Below are positions 1-12,600 of a stretch of DNA of 64,000 nt, piece after piece. The translations under genes and the position numbers were made by a program. The DNA is from Thuidium tamariscinum (taxonomy: Eukaryota; Streptophyta; Bryopsida; Hypnales; Thuidiaceae), in assembly GCA_947034885.2 (NCBI GenBank), contig OX344751.2:13826001-13890000 (forward strand), read 5' to 3'. Position 1 is the first letter of the stretch, and the number at the start of each line of letters is the position of its first letter. The notes below the pieces were generated by a model, which worked only from the letters and a program-made list of their open reading frames with translations, made no database searches and was not told where the DNA came from.

Positions 1-76
1 ACAAATTGGCAACGTAGTGGTGTAGAATTAGCTTGCGAAATAAGTTCTTTATACTGCTTATATACCTCCAGAATAG

Positions 77-202
77 AATAAGTGGTGCAAGGAAGTCTTC
101 ACCGTAGAAGAAGATTTGGTCGCCAAGCGCCACGCGAAAGCCAATCCTGAGCCACCACGAAGAAAAATGGTAGAGAAGTTCGGCTCTCCAAAAGAGCCAT
201 GA
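77..202 (+). CDS. possible 3'-terminal coding fragment, unidentified
   Basis: An open frame of 41 codons runs to a TGA at 200-202 and is rich in charged residues and proline (it includes AKANPEPPRRKMVEKFGSPK). There is an AG just before codon 1 (75-76), so it could be a last exon of a gene that starts outside the window, or a relic of a transposon protein. The GC content is higher than in the following 3 kb. I do not recognise the family. It is short, has no start codon, and may be chance. Confidence 0.2.
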   Translation, partial: NKWCKEVFTVEEDLVAKRHAKANPEPPRRKMVEKFGSPKEP

Positions 203-3113
203 CTACCCTTACTATATTGAAGTTCAAAGTCAAAGCTTATAGGGCCCTATAATTGCCTATAGGCCAATACAATGTTGTGTCAATGTGTTCTTATGATGAA
301 GACTTTCTAGACAATATTTCAATCACTAATGAAATGAAATATACTCAACAAAGGATCTAAAACTGACCCCTACAAGACCTTCATTCTAATGTTTGATTTA
401 CTACCAAACTACCAACCAATATTCTAAATATAGATTTGGAGCCAATCAATTTCATAGTTGACCTTCTCTATTACGAAAGCCCTAATAAAATTACCTAAAT
501 TAGTCCCTTAATCTCCAAAATCAACACTCAATTGACATCATTAGCACATGTTTTACTCAAGACACAATTTCCAAGTGGGCGGTGAAAGAACATTCTATAG
601 GGAGTGGAATTAGGGCCCAGTTAGAAATGGGTTCACCTACCTTAATTTAAATTGAGAGTTTGGTGACTCTAGTCACCTTGGTTTCTACAAGAAGTCGGAT
701 GTAGGGCTTAAACTTAGGCTAACAAATGATACTAAAATAGATACTTCTATTGGATTGTAGATTTTATCTTGGCTACTAATTTTGAAAGCTACTCAATCTA
801 TATATGAAGTAGAATAGTGTAATTTATGAGTATTTTGTAATGTTTGTGGCGCACCTATAATAAAAATAGATTATATTTGATTGTTTTAAAGCTTTCATTT
901 GTAATGTATAGTAGTAAATGAGTTGAATATTTGATCACAATATTATTTATGTTCTTAACAGTTGTATTAATAGAAAATTGTAGAATTCTAAATTTTTTAT
1001 ATGATGTCAAAGATGATTATTTGACAAGCTTTTCTTTTCTTGCACTAGCGGTGAAGACTACAAAGGATTTCACTTGGCCAAACTCTTTATTTATTCTACA
1101 AGTAAAGGGATGTATTTATTGTACCATTTTTGTCATTGATTTGGATAAAAATTTGTCATTGCAAAATGTAGACTTTATATATATAATCTTATGTTGTTTT
1201 GAAGGAGTAGCAAGAGGTTGGTATTAATCATGTATATTTTGTACACATCACAAGTTAAGACATAATTTGGCCTTGCATTGACATTTATTTGTATTTGGAT
1301 AAAGAGATTAAAGTAGCCACCCATGTGTTGTGTAGTTGAGTAATTTGTCTTCAAATATTCTTGCATTCATGCATGTGAAGCATTTAGAAGAGTGGGATAA
1401 TAACAATTTTTCATTTAAGCAAAACTTTATAGTAATTTTTTTATAATGCTTTGATGTGAGGGTTTATAGATTGTTGTAAAATATGTATTCATATATCTGT
1501 TTGGCTAAAGTCACATAGTGGACAAGTCATATTTGGATATTATATAGGCTTTAATGCATATTTGTAAGCTTATACTCTATGAATTGTCTATATATGAACT
1601 TAAATAATTGTATAATTTGTAAATCTAAAATTTGTGAATTATTATAGAATTTGTTTCATTATGTGTTATTTATTTATTAGTGTCTCATCTACTTATTTAT
1701 AGATGAGAGGGTTTGTACTAGTGTAATGTTGTCTTCAAATTCTTTCTTTTCAAGGTATAATTGAAGAACCCTATAGGACTTCTATATGGGGTTCTTTCTT
1801 GAGATGGCCGTATTTCTCAATAGAGGAAAAAAGATGTAGATTGTACATTTTCATAGTTTTATTTTGGTAGTCAATGTTATTTAGTATTATTTGCAATTGC
1901 AAAGGCATCTAGCTTTTTTCCGTTTAATATTTTCATAGGCTTTGTTCTTTAGAATAAAAAAGTGGTATGTGTAGTTGTATAGCACAGCAACAATGGATAA
2001 TAATATAACTTTGTCTAGGTGATTGTTGTGGGTGTTGATCTAGCCAAATGTTTAGTTTGGTAAAGAATGGAACATATAGAATTTAGGCTTTCTATAAATA
2101 TGTAGGTTGAGAGGTTCATTATGGCATCTACTTTGTAATATAGGAGTCTATGTATTGTTGTCAATTCAATTTTCAGAATATTTTGCAAACTTCAAAAGTT
2201 TGACTAAAAGCTTATTTTTGCTTATTGGTTTGTATGTAGATGCCATAGGTGACTATTTTAGCAATTTAGTTTCTGCATCCAAGTGTTAATGTGCAAATGA
2301 AAGATCCATTTGCATAGTACTTGTATCAAAGGAGATATTTGTGTTGTGTAAAGTTAATATATATTTTCATTGTTGGAATTTAGATGTTATTTCTATCGTA
2401 AATAGGATTGGAGAATATATTCCGTTATTGTTAGTATAGATTGATATGTATTGGCATTTGTGCTAGAATTTGATGGAGATGAACTTTGGGCATTTGTAAT
2501 TCAATTGTATTTCTTATTAGGTTAGCAAAGAATGTTGGAATTCCTTAAGTGTTTTGCTTGTTATGAACTACGATATAAAACACATGGTTCTTTGACTAGT
2601 TTGTTTTTTATATGATGTAGGAGAGTAGATTTATGATAGATTATTGAGTCCATTGGAAAATATGAAAAACATGTAAATCTTTTATAGTTATTTTTGTGAT
2701 GTTCACTTGTTGTATCAATAGGTGTCTACCATTATGATTCTTGTGATGTTATTTGGATCTTCATATGTAGCAAGTCTAACTTGATGTATTGTTTGAAATA
2801 AAGTATTTGTATTATATAGGTGTGTTCAATTTTTTTTAGCCTTTTTTCTTTATTGTTATGGGACCTTAGTAAGACAAATATTTCGTCTCTAGTATAGGCA
2901 AATAGTAACTTACAAATTAGGTTAGACATGTAAGTGGAAGTGGTGAAGAAAAGCATGTGTATTTATGAGTTAGTACAAAGTAAGAGATAATATATTGTAC
3001 TATTGGATCTTGTAGTATAATTTGTATATTTTTGAGTTTAGAAATTTTAGATAATGAATATTTGTTTTATTTGAGATATATACATAGTTCTACTTTGAAT
3101 ACTTGTACTAGTG
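203..3113. other. gene-free AT-rich intergenic stretch
   Basis: No convincing gene is seen. Open frames here are short, of low complexity and lack coding character. From about 740 to 3100 the + strand is T- and G-rich relative to A and C, which suggests old decayed repeat DNA. A stretch near 595-640 resembles one near 12070-12100 (both contain a 'TGGAATTAGG ... TAGAAATGG' pattern), so at least part of it is dispersed repeat. Confidence 0.5.
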
Positions 3114-3399
3114 CACTACAAGAAACCTGCATTTTTTCTTATGTTAGGCCAAAAACATAGCACATCTTGGCTAACATGATACATCCCATAAAACATTGGG
3201 ATGTCTAGTAGATGGAGGTTGAAAAAGTATAAATTCCAATTAGATGTTGTAGAAAGCATTGCTAAATTACACTCATAGAACATTGGTGTTATAAAAAATG
3301 TGATGTAGTCTAAGACATCACTATAGATGTGTCACAATGGGGATGTAATTTTGGATGTTTGTTTGATATTGTTTTCATAACCATTGTAGTCTAATTGCT
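3114..3399. mobile_element. orphan CACTA-type terminus
   Basis: The stretch starts with CACTACAAGAAACCTGCA, the same terminal motif as the intact CACTA elements elsewhere in the window (CACTACAAGAAAATGGA at 62950, CACTACAAGGGAAACTG at 58413). A matching right end (…TTTCTTGTAGTG) was not found downstream, where the TTAA element at 3404 has inserted. It is probably a truncated or degraded element, so the right limit given is arbitrary. Confidence 0.4.
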
Positions 3400-3403
3400 T
3401 TAA

Positions 3404-4326
3404 CCCCTAAAGGACCAAGGCCTTTTTCCAATCAAAAACCTCTGAAAACTGCCATTTCTGTTGCATTCATCCAAGAAAACAAAAAATATTTTTTTTTAAG
3501 AATCTAACCGTAGGATCTTGTACTTAACTTGGTTGAGATCAAGTGGTAAAAATTTCATGAAGTTTGACCGTACAGATTGGAAGATATGAGCATTCAAAGT
3601 TGGAAATACAAGCTTTTTTGAACTGTGGTTTGCAATTTCAGATGACTTTGACTGGAATTTGTATTAAAAAATTGCACTATAGACTTTGAATTTATAATTT
3701 TTTGTGTTAAGAAATTGAGTTGAGAGTCTAGGAAAAAAATTTCACACAAAAAACACTTGATTTTCATTCTTTAAAAAATTGTTAAGTAGATGTAGGTCCA
3801 AGATTGAAAGAAAAACTAAATGGTTAATAACTCTAAGATGGGATTGAAATACAATAATCCCAATGGTGAGATTGTTTTAGAAAGTAAACATAACCTTGTC
3901 CAACAATTTCTTTTGAAAAATTATGAAAATTGCATTCAAAAATGAATCCTATAAGTTATTTTTTCAAGAAATTGTTTAGATTGCCCGAAAAACAAGATTG
4001 TCCATAACTTTCTCATTATAACTCCAAATAGAGTGAATCAAAGCTTCACATGTAGGCAAAAATATATTATTTTAGAAAAAAAAATTAAAAAATTAAATTT
4101 TGACGTTTTGCAAAAAAAAAATTCTGCCCGCCGAATGAAAATTTGGGCTTTTTGTGGTATAACTTTTGCTCCCGGTCATCAATTGAAATAAAAATTACAT
4201 TCCCATGAAGATAATCAGTTTTCCTATCTTATGAGAAAGTTTCAAAAAGATTCATTAAAAATTGAGGTCTACGGAACCTGCCCGAACTCCAAATTGTCCC
4301 CCGAGGGGACAATGGTCCTTTAGGGG
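3404..4326. mobile_element. TTAA-flanked non-autonomous DNA transposon, copy A (piggyBac-like)
   Basis: A 923-bp element starts CCCCTAAAGGACCA and ends TGGTCCTTTAGGGG, a perfect 14-bp terminal inverted repeat, with TTAA immediately outside at 3400-3403 and 4327-4330. No transposase frame is present. A TTAA target duplication with CCY...RGG ends is the hallmark of the piggyBac superfamily; Kolobok elements also use TTAA but have different ends. The superfamily assignment is inference from ends only. Other members in this window are at 23853, 31795, 37092, 39582 and 40324. Confidence 0.75.
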
Positions 4327-4700
4327 TTAATAGATATGATATAGTGCTTGGAATTGTTACATATGGATGATAGTAGATATTGTTCCATATATTGTTTATT
4401 TGTATCTTAGATATTTTTATCCAAATTGAATTCTTACTAACATAGCTATGGTCATGTTAGGAATTTGAGTACGTGGATGGATGTATCAAACTTTTTAAAT
4501 TGCAGTTTATAAAAGTTTATTATTTCCAAAGTGTTATTTTTTTAGTAGTCTTCATATTGTTTATTTTTAAGAAGGTGAATGTACAAGTAGTATGTTAAGA
4601 TTTTCTTGGACAAGATCAATTTATAGCTAGCATCCATTTTGTATAAATTTGAGCATTTCAAGAGTATTTCATTAGCAAATAAATTTTGAAATATATTGTT

Positions 4701-4723
4701 TATATATATATATATATATATAT
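4701..4723. repeat. (TA)n microsatellite
   Basis: An uninterrupted alternating TA tract of about 23 bases. Confidence 0.9.
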
Positions 4724-5174
4724 TTAATGTTTGTTTTTCCTTTAGTATTTGCAAAATAGTGAACTGCATATGGTTGTTGTATATTTATGAAGGAGGTTTT
4801 GCAAATTAGTTGGTATGGTATGAATATGTATTTACTTAGGTAGTTTTGAAATTTGGTGTCATTTGATTTATTTAGGGTCATTTGAGTATATGACATGATA
4901 AAGGTGGGCAAAGCAAAAACATATAGCTTCCCATTGTTGTATGTAGGGGGAATTATTCTTGTTTATTTTGATTGTAATGTAGTCCTTTGGACTCACTACA
5001 TAATCACAATTGTAAACCAAAAGTGCCCTTTTAAATTGTAAAATAATGAATGAAGTCTTTTGCCACATATATAATCCACATGGTGGTGTCTTCAAAGTTA
5101 TTAAAAATGTGACTTTTTGACCCACTTCTAAAAATAATACTTTTTGATATACTAGTTTTTTAGGTGATGCTAAT

Positions 5175-6200
5175 CTCGGGGGGTGCACTCAATAGGATGT
5201 TTATGGGTACCGTGCGTTCAAACCCCTATAACATGTAGGCTATGTAGGTAAATTTTTTGAATTTTTGTAGGGCTATATTTACCTAAATTTCTAAATTATA
5301 GTCATTTTATGTACCCTATATTTCATTAAAAAAATTTGGAGAGACTATTTTTGTATACCCTATTTTCATTATAAATACTAAACATTAGTAAAAGAAAAAT
5401 TGCAAACATTTCATTAGTTCATACTCAAACTTGTGATTGACAACTTGACCTACCAAAAACAGTATACAAACTAGGCAAACTTCACAAAGAATTCAAGTAC
5501 TACCTTGGTTGATAGTAGAACCTACCATTGAGAACTTGATATGCTAGTCTAATAATGGTCTACAAAGGCAAAAACTTCACAAGCAACTTTCATATATACA
5601 ATACACTGCAAGGCAAAGTATCTCCAATGACAAATTGATTTCAATTTCAAAGTAGTTGAAGCACAAATTGCCTTGAACAAAACTAAATATACATGCACAA
5701 GGTTTTGAATCATAGAAAAGGAGGTGATACTTGTGAATTTGGTAGTCAAAATGCAACCTCAAATTTGGGTTTAAATGCAATTTGCAAAGACAAACAAATG
5801 TGTTACAAAACATAGTTGCTAGCATTTACAATGTCTCAAAATTTGAAAGGCTATAGGATAGCAAAATTTTAGTTCACAAGTCCAGAATGCCAACATGAAA
5901 AAAACAAGAGTTGCTTCTAAATACACTTGACCTGTGTAAAGAGAAAAAACCCCTGTAGATAGCCTTTGCTTTATGAATGCTACATTTTTGGCTGCCATTC
6001 AATCCTATGTTACTTGCACATCCACAATTGCGCAACTAAGAAATTGAAATCAAGCAAGAAGAAATTGAGATGCAAACAATAACTAGTGACAAATTAATTC
6101 TAGGCATTAGATGAAATCTGAGGGCATTAGGAGACCGTTTCGGGTCTGTTCCCGAAACGGCTCCCAATGCCGCAGATCCTCGTCAGGCCGATTTTTATGG

Positions 6201-6231
<31 letters not shown>

Positions 6232-7203
6232 TTTTTTGGGGTCCTGAAATATGAAAATAAGTCCCAAAAAAAAATTTTGAAAAAAAAAAAAAAAATATTA
6301 CGTGGCAGTGTCCCGACCACGTAGGATTCGGGTTCACAGGGCAGAAACTGCGTTCCCGCAGTCCGGGAACCCGCAGTCTCCTAATGCCCTCAAATTTCTT
6401 CTAATGTTGCAAGTGAAGGTTATTGTTGTGAAGTCTAAGGTGCACTTTCCGATACAATGCAAGGTAGCATCACATTTTAGAGTAGAAAATAAATTCATGA
6501 AAAAAATTGGGAGTGCATTTTGAATCAATGAATTTGCCTACTTATTGCAATCTGCATCTCACTTTTTACAATCCACAGCCCATCTTCTGCATTTGAGACT
6601 TCCTTTACAGCATTTAAGAGCCCACCTTCTAACCCTCAAAACAACCTTCTAGCAATACGGACCCTCTTTCCAGCATTCAAGAGCAAAGTGCATAGCAAAC
6701 CCTAGCCTGAGCTTGTAGCATTTGGGAGCAAACCGTACCCTAAACCTTAAGCAATTTGCTTAAAACCTTGCTTCTGAAAACGGACACCCTGCTGCCAATT
6801 CATCTGCTCCCACTCATCCAAGCGACCAAGAAGGACAGATGACTTTTTTATTCAATGAAATTGAAATTCCATCCAAGCAAACTACACAGGATTCCAGCCC
6901 TTGGATCTTTCTTTCATTTATTACAGTAGTTCTTAATAGAGAAATTTTTGGGGGAGCCAGCTATACTGCATTTTAAGAGTTCAGATTTTGGAAGTACATT
7001 TTTAGGTAGGCTACTTTAGAAAAAAAAATAGGTAAATTTGAATATTATTCCCTACCCTTCATTACTTATAATTCCCTAGCTCCTATTTCGATGACCCAAA
7101 TGTACTTCAAAAAATTGTCTAAAATTTAGTAATATGGCAATTAAAATTACCCTTCATTTGATCGCACGTTACCAATAAAGAAAATGGGAGTGCACCCCCC
7201 GAG
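5175..7203. mobile_element. 2.0 kb transposon with 16-bp ends and 8-bp target duplication
   Basis: The left end CTCGGGGGGTGCACTC is matched by the right end GAGTGCACCCCCCGAG (perfect inverted repeat). Outside them lies a perfect 8-bp direct repeat ATGCTAAT at 5167-5174 and 7204-7211. An 8-bp duplication fits hAT or P-type elements, but the ends do not start with the usual hAT CAG. The interior has no credible transposase frame and carries a second element (6105-6406) nested inside. An inverted, partial relative starts near 7359 and shares the motif AATGAAGGGTAATTTTAATT. Confidence 0.75.
6105..6406. mobile_element. 'CATWAGA' foldback MITE, copy 1 (GC-rich, youngest-looking)
   Basis: This 302-bp element starts CATTAGATGAAATCTGAGGG and ends CCCTCAAATTTCTTCTAATG, with an inner inverted repeat GGGCATTAGGAGAC / GTCTCCTAATGCCC. 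It holds a long A/T homopolymer core (about 6200-6300) and a small inner palindrome ACGTGG...CCACGT (6300-6325). It is homologous to 27545-27866, 49060-49401 and 54384-54700, but keeps many CpGs where those copies have TpG or CpA. No clear target duplication was found. It is nested in the 5175-7203 element. Confidence 0.7.
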
Positions 7204-7358
7204 ATGCTAATTTTTTACACTTACTAATAAAGCAAATCAATATAAAGCATTATTTTTGAATGACATCAATGTATAACACAATTTTAGATCAAAGGGCATT
7301 GTTAAAGGTGTTTGGGATTATAACAAAATAATTAATTAAGAAATTTTCTCATGCTTCT

Positions 7359-7560
7359 CTTGGGGGTGCACTCCCCATTTTTTTGATGTTGATGTGTGAA
7401 CTAATGAAGGGTAATTTTAATTGCTTTGAAACTAAATTTTATACAATTATTCAAAATAAATTAGCATCAATATAGTGGGCTTTTAGACTTTAAAAATAAT
7501 GAAGGGTATACTAAAATACAAAATTTTATCAATTTCTTTCTTCTAAAGTATCCTTGCCAA
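7359..7560. repeat. partial inverted relative of the 5175-7203 element
   Basis: It starts CTTGGGGGTGCACTCCCC, close to the terminus of the neighbouring 2 kb element, and shares interior words with the reverse complement of 7090-7203. The far end is not recognisable, so the right limit is approximate. Confidence 0.5.
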
Positions 7561-7920
7561 AATTCCCCTCCAAAAACTTGAACTTTCCATAACATACTTA
7601 GTATAGTAGAAATTCATGAGCTATATACTAAATTTACAGAAGTATAAGAATTTATGATTTATTAAGAATTGATGTGATCCCAATTTTTTTGAATTTTAAT
7701 GTCAATTTGTCTTCCAAATGTAAATAGAGCTTAGAATTAGCTCCATTTCCATTCCCATGTCAAATAGATTTGTAGATATTAATTGAGACTTAGAAGGGTG
7801 TGAAATGGAAGGATTGGAAAGAACTAATAGAAGAATTGGAAAGACAAGTTGACAATGTGTCCCACGGTGAAGAATTGTCTTCCCAATTTTCAGACTTTAT
7901 GTCCAAATGTCGAATTGTCT

Positions 7921-8005
7921 AGTTTTCAGTACATACATGTAGTATGACTCATAGTGCACTTCTAGTTTTCAGTGTATACATGTAGTATGACTCATAGTGC
8001 ACTTC
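7921..8005 (+). repeat. two-copy tandem repeat, about 43 bp
   Basis: Two head-to-tail copies of a unit starting AGTTTTCAGT and ending CATAGTGCACTTC lie at 7921-7963 and 7964-8005; they differ at only a few positions. Confidence 0.85.
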
Positions 8006-11000
8006 GTTTTCAAATTGTCAATATATTCTAAGCTTTTATATCTACAAGTCTGCATGTCTAGTTGATTTTGAGCTAAGACAGTAGGTGGCTGTGAGCTCTT
8101 TTTGTTTTCTTGCCTATTTGTCAATTTGTTGGGGTGTGTGTCATACTTTATTGGAGTTTGTAGTTTTTGTCTAATTACCATTGAAAGTTTGCAATTCTTA
8201 TTATATTTAAATTAATTCCTAGTGTCCGGTGGTCAACGTGATGGAATTGGGGAATTTAGTTTGTGAATGTGGTGTAGAAGTTAATTTGATGGAGCAGTAG
8301 GTGGCTAGGAGTTACTCCAGCTAAGTAATTTGTAAGAACATACATTAGAACAAATTGTTAAAAATATGGCTTGTGGTAGTTTTGGAGAGAAATTGCAAGA
8401 AAGTCAAATTGATGTGCAACATGGCTACTACGTTACCATCCATCTGTGTAAGCATGGTCTAATTGTCTAAGTAACCACAAAATCAATTAGATAGATGGTG
8501 AATGTGTTATAATAGTCCCAAGTCATTGTAGTATGCTAGATAGGTTATTGTTGTTTGAAAGCATATGTATGTAGAATTGTTGGCTAATTGACTGAGTTCA
8601 TGTTAATTTGTGTGTCAATTTGCTATTATGACCACCATATGCTTGTGTAGTATAGCATAAGTGTTAATATTGAAGCCCATTTGATTGGTACTTTGGCTGC
8701 AAAATGATTAATTGAATTAGAATCATTTATTTTTCATTGATTATGAAATCAGTGAATTTGTGTCTAAATGATTGAGTATAGTAAACTGTAAGTCGAGTCT
8801 GTTGTGATTTTAATCACCAAGAAATTTATTGATTTTCAAGTAGTAATTTACAATGATGTAAATATTATTGATAAGTCTAATGGTCTGAGTGCATATTGTT
8901 GGGTGAAATATCATGTGGTACGCATGTGTTGTTCAATGTTTAATTGTCTAACCAGCATTGGTGCTGTAGTCTACGTGTCTAAGTAGTTTGATTCATCAAT
9001 TGTTGTGTAACTGGAATACTGATTTCAATCTAATTGATTGGAGGAATGTCAATTTGCTTAAATCCATGCTGGTGTATGTGAGATTATGAATTACTTAATA
9101 AAGTTTGATACTATAAGTACATCAAATTGTCTGTGAAGAACTCCAGTTTTGTGTCGGTAAGTCTAATGGATTAAATACAGTATGGAATTAAATCTGAACT
9201 ATCACATATTGAATTGACAAATTGAATCCTAGTTTTCAATTATAAATTGAATTGTTCATGATTGTGTTAATGTCAAATTGACCATGTGATAATGCTAAGA
9301 TGAATTAACCGATAGAAGTTGTTTAATAAATTTTTTTGGTCAACTGGATGTCATGTTACGAGTAATTTTTATGAACAAAATTGTAAAGGTCTAGTAGACA
9401 TAATCATATGTGTGTAGGAATTGATTTAAGACTAGTGGACTGTGATTCTTTTGATTGGTCTAAATTACAAGTATATGAAATTAAATCCAATTGATTGTTA
9501 TATAGAGTTTAGTTAGAATTAAAATTGCAAATTGCTATTGTGCCCAAAATACCAACATATTTGGTAGGTGGGATTTGTTTTGGTTGTTAAAATTAAATCA
9601 ATTGGTCTAAGAAGATAGCATAGGTCTATTAGTCAAAATGAAGTAAGTCCATGGCTATTTGACATGATCCAAATCAAATGGAACGGCTGAGACTATTTGA
9701 CATGCTAAAGAGGATCAACTTGACAACCTAAAGAAATAATCAAGACATAAGGAAAGAATTTGAATTTCTTTTATTTGAAATTAAATTACAAAATTGCAAT
9801 TAAAATTAAGAGTGATAAAGTTGACGTGTGAGAACAAAAAGAGGAATTAAATTAGATTATAAATAAATAAATATAAATATTTATACAATAATTGCATTAA
9901 GTGGCTAGAGCATGTATAAGACAAATTGACCACCCAAGACAAATTTATGACGGTGATTTGATATGAACCACATACTAAGCAGGACTATGACGCCATACAT
10001 ATGGTCTATATTATAGCATTGGGTTTGTGGACCGTGACCATTTGACATTAGAGATTTTCCTTGGGTTTATTTTATTTAAAACAAAACCAAAAACGACGTA
10101 AATAAGTATTCAATATACGATTATTATAACCTTAGTCATACAAACGATAGACTTATTGACCTTTCCATGGAAATAACCCCTAGTTAGTTGTCTTGGGATT
10201 TTTGTCAAGTAGGCAAAATCTACATCACAGTTGACTAGAATCCCATGTGCTTATTGTACAAGTAAATTTTAATCTGGATGAATGAAACCGTAAATAAATG
10301 ATATTGTCACTGGCTAGACATTTCCATTGGTGTAGTTAGTGAAAGAGTAGTAGGGTGAGTGGATGACTGGGGTTTAGTGAAGTTTTTTGAACGTTAGGTT
10401 TTTTTTTGAGGTGGCGGAGTTTTTTTGAATTTTCTTGAGAGATTTCAAATTCATGTTTGAATTTGGTTTAGGATTCGTAAGGATCATGCGGAGAATTCAA
10501 ATGCTTACTATAACTATTTGTATGTCAATTGTTTGTATGACTTTCTACTATGTTGTATTTATAATGAACAAGAGTATAAAAAAATTGGCACTCAAAATTT
10601 TTTTAACTAAAAGATAGAGTACATGAAATAAGCATCCTTTAGAAATTTAGGTAAAGTAAGCCCCCCCTAAATCCCAAAAAATCACCTACATAGCCCTTGA
10701 ATAATAGGGACTTGTTCACAAGTGATCAACAAATTTTCCAAAGAGTACACCCCTCCGAATGATTCTTCATGTCTATTTGAACCTCTCGAAGAAATTTCAA
10801 AACTTATTGGATTCTTTGAATACATATACCAATTTATTTTTACTTTTTAGTACAAGAAATTCAACATTAATTATAATTTATTACAAAACTAATAGTGATT
10901 TTTTCATTGATAGATAATACATATTTTTCATATATTAAAAAGATTAGATTGATACTCAAATATCATTTATAAGGCTAATTTGAGCTCAAAATTGAGGCTC

Positions 11001-12600
11001 AACCACATACGTATAGATTTGGTTATCTTCTAAGAGTTAGTCAAGTGTATTCCATTGTTTTAAAAGTGTAGCTAGATTTGTAAGGTAGTTCTTGGTGATC
11101 CTAAAACTAACTAAATTTCACTTAGTTTCTCCTTAGACCTTACTCCCTAAATGCTTGTTTTTTTATCTTCTTGAAATTTGCACTAAATTGAATTAAAATA
11201 CAACATTTTCATATGTTTTACGATTTTTTTTGAAATGTAACCATTTAATTCAAACTAGACATGCTAGAGTTTACTTAGGAAAAGAAAACACAACAATATC
11301 ACTTATAGATTGAAAAATGATAATGTTTGATCATAAACTCAAGGTGTCAAAATTGCAAAAGTGACTTAGAGTCTTTTGATCCTCTTTTCACATGTCAAAT
11401 CTAAAAATTTAGCCACCAAAAAAATATGAAGTTAAAAGGCCTAACATACATAATCCCAATTAATTTATAGCTTTTCAAAATCTACTCTACAACTTTTTTA
11501 AATGAATTTCTAATGTCTTTTTTTTCTCTAAGTTCTAGTGTATTTGAGGTTCATTTCTAAGAATCCTCTACACTATGGAAAGTCAAGATTGCAATGGACA
11601 CCTGTGCACAACATCTTGAATAGAAAAATCACCCTCACACATTTTCAAAATCAGATTTTTGATGCTAAAACTAGACTTCAAAAAGAAGTTTTCAAAAATA
11701 TAAACTATTTAAATAGCAAATTGATTAGATTTTATCTAACTTCAAAGTTTTGCAAACACCACATTTTGGTGCTTTGGGCATTTAGCTAGGGGTAAATTTC
11801 TTCATGTCCTCAATGTAAATTAAAAAAAACTTCAAAAAATTAACATTTGGCTAAAAATCCTTAATCCAATCTGAAATCATTGGTGGTTACATGGAAACCA
11901 AATTGTTTCAAATTACTTCAAAATTCATCAAAATGGCATTGCCAAACTTGATTCATAACATTGCAATTTAAGGTAGACAAACCCATTTATGTCCCTTTAA
12001 AAATTCCTCCTTAATAAACTAATGATGCACATTTATTTTTTCTCAAATGCACTCTATTGATACATGAGGATGGAATTAGGTGCAAGGGTAGAAATGGATA
12101 CATCTACTTTTATAGCCAATATTGACTCTATCACCAATGTCCTTCAATACAACCAACATCCAAATATCATCTGATGCAAGGGTCACCAAGGATCTTTCAC
12201 CAATCACCAAATACCATCCAAATATTATCCAAGCACCCATAGTATCTTTGAAAGGTAACAAGACCCATTCCCATCCTACTTTTAGACCCATTTCTAACCT
12301 ATCCATAATCTAATAAAAATAAAGTCCACTAACATTTTTTGAGATATTGATGGACTTCCATCTTTCAATTGAATTTTTATTTTTTGAAGAACATTTTTGG
12401 ATAAATGTAGACACACAAGTAGGTGTCAACTACCTTCCACTGAAGAATTTTTTTTTTAAATTAAAAAATAAAATTCTATGGATATTTGAAGATCATTTGT
12501 TTTTGACACAATTTTTTTTCCAAACAACTAATCAATACAAATTAATCAATTATTATTCTTGATAACCGAAGTTAGTCAAGAATGGGTCTACTTACCTTAT
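8006..12600. other. gene-free repeat-like intergenic DNA
   Basis: No gene supported. From about 8.0 to 9.7 kb the words AATTG, GTCTAA and TTGATTGG recur unusually often, as in a very diverged internally repetitive element, but no repeat unit could be fixed. 10.6-12.6 kb is AT-rich with short frames only. Confidence 0.5.

Noticed and set aside
5210..5235. CGTTCAAACCCC resembling a tRNA B box
   Set aside because: No A box or cloverleaf around it; it lies inside the 5175-7203 transposon.
6190..6300. Long poly-A/poly-T tract as a possible retrogene tail
   Set aside because: It is the core of a foldback MITE with homologous copies elsewhere.
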